A stretch of DNA of 64,000 bases from Bradyrhizobium yuanmingense (GTDB taxonomy: Bacteria; Pseudomonadota; Alphaproteobacteria; Rhizobiales; Xanthobacteraceae). Position 1 is the stretch's first letter, and every line of letters begins with the position of its first letter. Shown here in pieces: positions 59,340 through 64,000 of the stretch. Made by a program: the position numbers and the translations under genes. Where the stretch lies: positions 1 through 64,000 of the forward strand of contig NZ_JARFML010000031.1 in the NCBI RefSeq assembly GCF_029167105.1. Reading direction: 5' to 3'. The notes beneath the pieces are model-generated. The model did not search any database. It was not told the DNA's origin and saw only the letters and a program-made list of their open reading frames with translations.

Positions 59340-59948
59340 CTACTTCGACGGCGCCGGCGCCGGATTGAAGTCCACCTTCGGCGCGGTCGAGATCGCCTTC
59401 TCGTTCTCGACCGAGAAGTTCGGCTTCTCCTTGTAGCCGAACGCCATCGCGGTGAGATTGGTCGGGAACGAGCGGACAGTGACGTTATAATCCTGCACCG
59501 CCTTGATGTAGCGGTTGCGCGCCACCGTGATGCGGTTCTCGGTGCCCTCGAGCTGCGACATCAAATCCTTGAACAGGGCGTCGGACTTCAGCTGCGGATA
59601 GTTCTCGGTCACGACCAGCAGGCGCGACAGCGCGCTGGAAAGCTCGCCCTGGGCGGCCTGGAATTTCTGGAACGCGGCGGGATCGTTCAGCACCTCCGGC
59701 GTCGCCTGGATGCTGCCGACCTTGGCGCGGGCATTGGTGACGCCGAGCAGCACGTCCTTCTCCTGCTGGGCAAAGCCCTTCACCGAGTTGACGAGATTGG
59801 GCACGAGATCGGCGCGGCGCTGATACTGGTTCACCACCTCGGACCAGGCGGACTTGATCTGCTCGTCCTCGCTCTGGATCGCGTTGTAGCCGCAATTGGT
59901 CAGGCTCAGCGAGGCCAGGGCGGCCAGCACGGTCAGGATCTTGCGCAT
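59340..59948 (-). CDS. lemA: LemA family lipoprotein
   Basis: 202 residues from ATG 59948, GGGAGA 7 nt upstream. Lipobox LSLTNCG (Cys about 19), then the four-helix LemA bundle: DEQIKSAWSEVVNQYQRRAD, LVPNLVNSVKGFAQQEKDVL, ARAKVGSIQATPEVL and ENYPQLKSDALFKDLMSQLE. LemA proteins are small membrane-attached proteins of unknown activity that nearly always sit with a TPM protein, as here. First gene of the operon. Confidence 0.92.
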   Translation of the reverse strand: MRKILTVLAALASLSLTNCGYNAIQSEDEQIKSAWSEVVNQYQRRADLVPNLVNSVKGFAQQEKDVLLGVTNARAKVGSIQATPEVLNDPAAFQKFQAAQGELSSALSRLLVVTENYPQLKSDALFKDLMSQLEGTENRITVARNRYIKAVQDYNVTVRSFPTNLTAMAFGYKEKPNFSVENEKAISTAPKVDFNPAPAPSK

Positions 59949-60014
59949 CAAATTTCTCCCGGTGGAATCCTGTGATTCAATATCAGATAGCGATCACACG
60001 CTGCTAGCTTCCGC

Positions 60015-60088
60015 GTCATTCCGGGGCGCGAAGCGAACCCGGAATCTCGAGATTCCGGGTCTGGTCCTTCGGACCATCCCGGAATGAC
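60015..60088. repeat. Intergenic inverted repeat, family F (GTCATTCCGG type)
   Basis: GTCATTCCGG (60015-60024) and CCGGAATGAC (60079-60088) are perfect inverted ends; inside is a second palindrome CCGGAATCTCGAGATTCCGG (60040-60059). It lies between the divergent lemA and enoyl-CoA hydratase genes. Confidence 0.85.
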
Positions 60089-60194
60089 TGCGGCGAATGG
60101 GGTGCCCCAGCCGGCTGACGCAAGCCTCTTGCCTCGCACCGGCCGACATAGTCAACTCCGGCAAAACAAGAGCGGAAACACCAGGGGGAACGCG

Positions 60195-61049
60195 ATGTCC
60201 TCGTTCGAGACCATCCTCGTGGAACGGCCGGAGCCGGCGATCGTCCGTGTCGTGATGAACCGGCCCGAGGCGCGCAACGCGCAGAACCTGCAAATGACCT
60301 ACGACCTCAACGCCGCCTTCGATGCGGCAGTGCAGGACGATGCGGTCAAGGTGATCATTCTCGCCGGCAACGGCCCGCACTTCTCTTCTGGCCACGACCT
60401 GCGCCCCGGAGACAAGAATACCGCTGGGGTCGATTTCCCGCCGATCGGAAATTGGGGCGGTTTCGCCGAGCCGAACGCCCATGGCCGGTTCGCCCGCGAG
60501 CAGGAGATATATCTCCAGATCACGCGGCGCTGGCGCAATCTGGCAAAGCCCACCATTGCCGAGGTGCATGGCAAGTGCATCGCCGGCGGGCTGATGCTGG
60601 CCTGGGCCTGCGACCTCATCGTTGCCAGCGACGATGCGCAGTTCTGCGATCCCGTCGTCACCATGGGCGTGTGCGGCGTCGAATGGTTCGTGCATCCCTG
60701 GGAGCTGGGTGCACGCAAGGCCAAGGAGTTCCTGTTCACCGCCGACAGCTGGAGCGCGCAGGAGGCGCACCAGCTCGGCATGGTCAACCAAATCGTGCCG
60801 CGCGCCGAGCTCTCGTCGCGCGTGCTGGAGCTGGCGCGAAGGATCGCGACAAAACCATCCTTCGCGCTGAAGCTGACCAAGGAGGCGGTCAACCGCTCGG
60901 TCGATGTCATGGGCCAGCCGGCCGCGATCGACCAGGCCTTCGCGCTGCATCAGCTCTGCCACGCGCACAATCTCCAGGAGTTCGGCATGATCGTCGATCC
61001 ATCCGGCCTGCATCCCTCCGTGCGCAGGCCGCCCGCCGCCGCGGAGTAG
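60195..61049 (+). CDS. Enoyl-CoA hydratase/isomerase family protein
   Basis: 284 residues from ATG 60195, GGGGGAA upstream. Crotonase fold: VVMNRPEARNAQNL, first oxyanion-hole segment GPHFSSGHDLRPGD and second IAEVHGKCIAGGLMLAWACD. The insert after HDLRPGD is longer than in short-chain hydratases. It starts a tight three-gene operon with two acyl-CoA dehydrogenases (5 and 13 bp gaps). Substrate unknown, probably a CoA ester of a cyclic, branched or dicarboxylic acid. Confidence 0.9.
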   Translation: MSSFETILVERPEPAIVRVVMNRPEARNAQNLQMTYDLNAAFDAAVQDDAVKVIILAGNGPHFSSGHDLRPGDKNTAGVDFPPIGNWGGFAEPNAHGRFAREQEIYLQITRRWRNLAKPTIAEVHGKCIAGGLMLAWACDLIVASDDAQFCDPVVTMGVCGVEWFVHPWELGARKAKEFLFTADSWSAQEAHQLGMVNQIVPRAELSSRVLELARRIATKPSFALKLTKEAVNRSVDVMGQPAAIDQAFALHQLCHAHNLQEFGMIVDPSGLHPSVRRPPAAAE

Positions 61050-61054
61050 ACGCG

Positions 61055-62203
61055 ATGGATCTCAATCTCAGTGACGAGCAAAAGTTGCTGCGCGAGAGCG
61101 CGGAACGATTCGTGGCCGAGAGCTACGATGCCGAGCACCGCCGCAGAATCGCGAACGATCCGCTCGGCTTCAGCCCGGCCGTTTGGAAGCAGTTCGCCGA
61201 GCTCGGCTGGCTGGCACTGCCGCTTCCGGAAGAGTTCGGCGGGCTCGGCGGCGGCGCGGTCGATATCGGCATCTTGATGGAGGCCTTCGGCCGGGGCCTG
61301 GTTTCTGAGCCTTATGTCGCAACCGTCGTGCTCGGGGCCGCGCTGATCGCCAGATGCGGCACCAGCGAGCAGAAGCAGGCGAGCCTGCCCAAGGTGGCGG
61401 AAGGATCACTGAAGCTTGCGCTGGCGCATTCGGAGCGCGCCGCCCGGTTCGATCTTGCCAAGGTCACGACCAGCGCCAACAAGACCGGACAAGGCTGGCG
61501 CCTTTCCGGCAGCAAGATCGCCGTGCTCGACGGACATGCCGCCGATGCGATCATCGTCTCCGCCCATATCCACGATCATCAGGGCCCCTCGGGGCGGATC
61601 GGCCTGTTCCTCGTGCAGGCGACGACGCCGGGTCTCGTCATCAGTGATTATCCGCGTCTCGGCGGCGGACGCGCCTGCAACATCGAGCTGTTCGACGCGC
61701 ATCTGCCGGAAGACGCCCTGCTCGGCGACGGCAGCGACGCCGTGCCCGCGATCGAATGGGCGATTGATCGCGCCATGGCCGCGCTAGGTGCGGAAGCTGT
61801 CGGCATCATGCAGACGCTGCTCGACACCACGCTCGACTACACCAAGATCCGAAAACAATTCGGCCGGCCGCTCTCCGCCAACCAGGTGATCCGCCACCGC
61901 CTCGCCGACATGGCGATGCAGGTGGACGAGGCGCGCTCGATGGCGCTGCGGGCTGCGTTGAAGGCCGATAGCGCGCCGATCGAGCGTGCCCGGGCAGCCT
62001 CGGGCGCGAAGGCGAAGATCGGCAAATGCGCGCGCTTCGTCGGCGAGCAGTCGATCCAGCTCCATGGCGGCATGGGTGTCACCGAGGAGCTCGAGGTCGG
62101 CGCCTATTTCAAGCGGCTGGTCGCCTTCGACACGCTGTTCGGCGGCAGCGCCCATCACTATGCCCGCCACGCCGAGCTGAGCCGCAGGGCCATCTCTGCT
62201 TAA
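61055..62203 (+). CDS. Acyl-CoA dehydrogenase, small-subunit type (PimD-like)
   Basis: 382 residues from ATG 61055 (MDLNLSDEQKLLRES). Shorter FAD domain than classical enzymes: ELGWLALPLPEEFGGLGGG, LKLALAHSERAARFDLAKV, IRKQFGRPLSANQVIRHRLA and QLHGGMGVTEELEVGAYFKR. This is the divergent subunit of alpha2-beta2 acyl-CoA dehydrogenases such as PimCD and the mycobacterial steroid FadE pairs. The FAD-contact and base residues are divided between the subunits in that class, so it probably works only with the next gene's product. Confidence 0.85.
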   Translation: MDLNLSDEQKLLRESAERFVAESYDAEHRRRIANDPLGFSPAVWKQFAELGWLALPLPEEFGGLGGGAVDIGILMEAFGRGLVSEPYVATVVLGAALIARCGTSEQKQASLPKVAEGSLKLALAHSERAARFDLAKVTTSANKTGQGWRLSGSKIAVLDGHAADAIIVSAHIHDHQGPSGRIGLFLVQATTPGLVISDYPRLGGGRACNIELFDAHLPEDALLGDGSDAVPAIEWAIDRAMAALGAEAVGIMQTLLDTTLDYTKIRKQFGRPLSANQVIRHRLADMAMQVDEARSMALRAALKADSAPIERARAASGAKAKIGKCARFVGEQSIQLHGGMGVTEELEVGAYFKRLVAFDTLFGGSAHHYARHAELSRRAISA

Positions 62204-62216
62204 CAAGGAGCGCATC

Positions 62217-63413
62217 ATGGACCTGTCGTTCAATGCCGAGGAGCGCGCCTTCCAGAGCGAGGTGCGCGGCTTCATTGCCAAGAATCTCACCGAGGAAATG
62301 AAGCGCGCGACCGCGCTGACGCCATCGGTGTTCTCCGACCCCGACATCGGCATGGCCTGGCAGCGCGCGCTGCACGCCCAAGGCTGGGGCGCGCCGGGCT
62401 GGCCGGTCGAATATGGCGGCCCCGACTGGACACCGGCGCAGCGCTGGATCTTCGAGACGGAGTGCGCCCGCGCCGGCGTGCCCAACGTCAACGTGATGGG
62501 CGTGAAGATGGTCGGGCCCGTCATCATCGGCTTCGGCAGCCCCGAGCAGAAGAATTTCTACCTGCCGCGGATTCTCTCCGGCGAGGATTATTGGTGCCAG
62601 GGCTATTCCGAGCCGGGCTCCGGCTCAGATCTGTCGTCCCTCAAGACGCGCGCGGTGCGCGACGGCGACGATTACATCATCAACGGCACCAAAATCTGGA
62701 CCACGCACGCGCATCACGCCAACCGCATGTTCGCGCTGGTGCGCACCAGCGACGGCCCGCGGCAGCAGGACGGCATCAGCTTCATCCTGATCGACATGAA
62801 GACGCCAGGCATCACCATCCGTCCCATCCTCACCATCGGCGGCGACCACGAGGTCAACCAGGTGTTCTTCGACGACGTCCGCGTGCCCGTCGCAAATCGC
62901 GTCGGCGAGGAAGGCAAGGGCTGGACCTACGGCAAATATCTGCTCGAGTTCGAGCGCGGCGCGGGCATCGCCTCGGCCAAGCTGCGCGAAGGATTGAAGG
63001 CGATTGCCGATCTTGCCGAGTCCGACCTCACGGGCCGCGCCATCGACAGCCCCGACATCGCGACGCGGATTGCCGAGGTCGAGGTCGACATCGACGCGCT
63101 CGAGATGACGGAGCTGCGCGTGCTCTCGGCACTGCAGACCGGCCAAAATCCCGGCGCGGTGTCGTCGATCCTGAAGCTGCGCAACAGCGAGATCCGCCAG
63201 GCCGTGACGCGGTTAGGAGCCGACGTGATCGGCCACGACGCCCTCGCCGTCGAGCCGATGCGGCCGCTCTACAAGCTCAACCACGAGCCCGCGATCCCTG
63301 AGGAGATGCTGACGGTGATGCCAGAATATCTCAACGGCCGTGCCTACACCATCTTTGGCGGCACCTCGGAGATCCAGCGCGATATCATCGCGAAGATGAT
63401 GCTGGGGATTTAG
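62217..63413 (+). CDS. Acyl-CoA dehydrogenase, large-subunit type (PimC-like)
   Basis: 398 residues, AAGGAG upstream. QGYSEPGSGSDLSSLKTRAV (FAD/substrate loop), GTKIWTTHAHHANRMFALVR, NQVFFDDVRVPVANRVGEEG and the end TIFGGTSEIQRDIIAKMMLG. At the YEG position it has FGG, common in this branch. With the small subunit upstream it forms a heteromeric dehydrogenase of unknown acyl-CoA. The stop is followed by a family-B repeat. Confidence 0.88.
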   Translation: MDLSFNAEERAFQSEVRGFIAKNLTEEMKRATALTPSVFSDPDIGMAWQRALHAQGWGAPGWPVEYGGPDWTPAQRWIFETECARAGVPNVNVMGVKMVGPVIIGFGSPEQKNFYLPRILSGEDYWCQGYSEPGSGSDLSSLKTRAVRDGDDYIINGTKIWTTHAHHANRMFALVRTSDGPRQQDGISFILIDMKTPGITIRPILTIGGDHEVNQVFFDDVRVPVANRVGEEGKGWTYGKYLLEFERGAGIASAKLREGLKAIADLAESDLTGRAIDSPDIATRIAEVEVDIDALEMTELRVLSALQTGQNPGAVSSILKLRNSEIRQAVTRLGADVIGHDALAVEPMRPLYKLNHEPAIPEEMLTVMPEYLNGRAYTIFGGTSEIQRDIIAKMMLGI

Positions 63414-63437
63414 GCGAGCTGGCGCGACATACTCGGT

Positions 63438-63570
63438 GTCGTCCCCGCGAAGGCGGGGACCCATAACCACAAGCGGACGTGGTTACGGAGACCCGGAGTT
63501 ACCAATTTGGCAATAACCACTCCCTGTGGTTATGGGTCCCGGGCTCGCGCTTTGCGCGCCCCGGGACGAC
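63438..63570. repeat. Intergenic inverted repeat, family B
   Basis: 133 bp, GTCGTCCCCGCGAAGGCG.. at the left with CATAACCACAAG, GTGGTTATGGGTCCCGGG.. and ..CCCGGGACGAC at the right. The left arm is nearly identical to that of 24831, while the right arm belongs to the diverged 44431 type, so it looks like a mosaic of the two. Confidence 0.82.
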
Positions 63571-63612
63571 GAGCTGAGTTTGGCGCAATAGCCTGCGCAA
63601 CAGCTAGCGCAC

Positions 63613-64000
63613 TTACCCCGCCGCCTTCGCGTCCCGGATCGCCTGCCAGATCTTCTGCGGCGTCAGCGGCGTATTCAGCTGGGTGATGCCGAGCTCGGCG
63701 AGCGCGTCCATCACACCGTTGGTGACGCAGGGCGGGCCACCGATGGCGCCGGATTCGCCGCAGCCCTTGGCGCCGAGCGGATTGGTGCGGCAGGGCGCGG
63801 AATCGTCCAGCGTCACCACGATCGGCGGCACGTCATCGGCTCGCGGGATGCAGTAATCCTGGTAGCTCGCGGTGAGGAGCTGGCCGTCCGGATCGTAGGA
63901 GACGCCCTCATACAGCGCCTGGCCGATGCCCTGCGCGACGCCGCCATGGATCTGGCCGGTGACCAGCATCGGGTTCACGGCAACGCCGACGTCGTCGACC
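63613..64000 (-). CDS. Xanthine dehydrogenase-family molybdopterin subunit, C-terminal end only
   Basis: The final 128 or so codons of a large gene entering from the right edge. VDDVGVAVNPMLVTGQIHGG, VAQGIGQALYEG and LGAKGCGESGAIGGPPCV (with the catalytic Glu of GESG) are signatures of the large subunit of aerobic CO/xanthine/aldehyde dehydrogenases. The substrate (CO, quinoline-like, nicotinate, aldehyde) cannot be judged from this part. The partial reverse frame is correct through to the last base. Confidence 0.88.
   Translation of the reverse strand, partial: VDDVGVAVNPMLVTGQIHGGVAQGIGQALYEGVSYDPDGQLLTASYQDYCIPRADDVPPIVVTLDDSAPCRTNPLGAKGCGESGAIGGPPCVTNGVMDALAELGITQLNTPLTPQKIWQAIRDAKAAG

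Overview
The window reads as a chromosomal segment of a Bradyrhizobium-type alphaproteobacterium (Nitrobacteraceae, Hyphomicrobiales). The support is: high GC; a ChpT phosphotransferase; an EipA/DUF1134 protein; a 999-residue 'minimal' PutA beside an Lrp-type regulator; many acyl-CoA dehydrogenase and CaiB-type CoA-transferase genes; and intergenic palindromic repeats of the kind scattered through Bradyrhizobium genomes. This placement is inferred from protein families and was not tested by a database search. Almost every line of six-frame translation opposite a real gene is open because of the GC content, so strand and frame were chosen by family recognition, start signals and packing.

Layout. 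1-2.7 kb (minus): cheA (cut by the left edge) and chpT, separated by a terminator hairpin. 2.8-6.3 kb: a CysQ/IMPase-family phosphatase, a YHS protein, EipA and a membrane-anchored coiled-coil protein. 6.5 kb: tRNA-Val(CAC), then a minus-strand sensory block with a 2H phosphoesterase, a universal stress protein, a response regulator and a kinase with six GAF domains. 13-19 kb: an SDR, a DedA-like membrane protein, a GreA-family factor, small proteins, a PD-(D/E)XK-like protein and an acetolactate-synthase-like ThDP enzyme. 19-24 kb: L,D-transpeptidase, DUF2927, ycjX-ycjF and a hemolysin III-family protein. 24-32 kb: SDR genes, a MarR regulator facing an SDR across a perfect palindrome, and a catabolic run of acyl-CoA dehydrogenase, CaiB transferase, MaoC-type hydratase and benzoylformate decarboxylase with a divergent LysR gene. 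32-35 kb: two tandem CYP153-like P450s. 35-38 kb: DUF898 and an M48 peptidase. 38-41.4 kb: urc1-urc4-upp, a reductive-free uracil degradation (URC) operon. 41.6-46.4 kb: threonine synthase, a GT39-type transferase and a CyaC-like adenylate cyclase with a fused [2Fe-2S] domain. 46.6-54.4 kb: sorAB sulfite dehydrogenase, a cold shock protein, putR/putA, a CaiB transferase and a GST. 54.6-60 kb: a single-heme secreted protein, a frameshifted membrane protein and the lemA-TPM-TPM operon. 60.2-63.4 kb: enoyl-CoA hydratase plus two acyl-CoA dehydrogenases. At the right edge is the 3' end of a xanthine-dehydrogenase-family molybdenum subunit.

The most interesting item is the URC operon. Its first gene has a recognisable promoter (CTTGTC-16-TACAAT) and a leader of about 85 nt with two hairpins. 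The second hairpin is a GC-rich stem followed directly by five U residues and then the urc1 Shine-Dalgarno sequence. This is the layout of an attenuator or riboswitch. The operon's uracil phosphoribosyltransferase also has a strongly altered PRPP loop.

Other points for follow-up: the redox-sensor/cyclase fusion; the perfect MarR operator and a duplicated ribosome-binding segment; a one-base frameshift splitting a coiled-coil protein; the tandem P450s; and at least five families of inverted intergenic repeats, one copy of which has perfect 28-bp ends. These repeats fill most of the longer gaps. No CRISPR array, prophage, transposase or integrase was seen.
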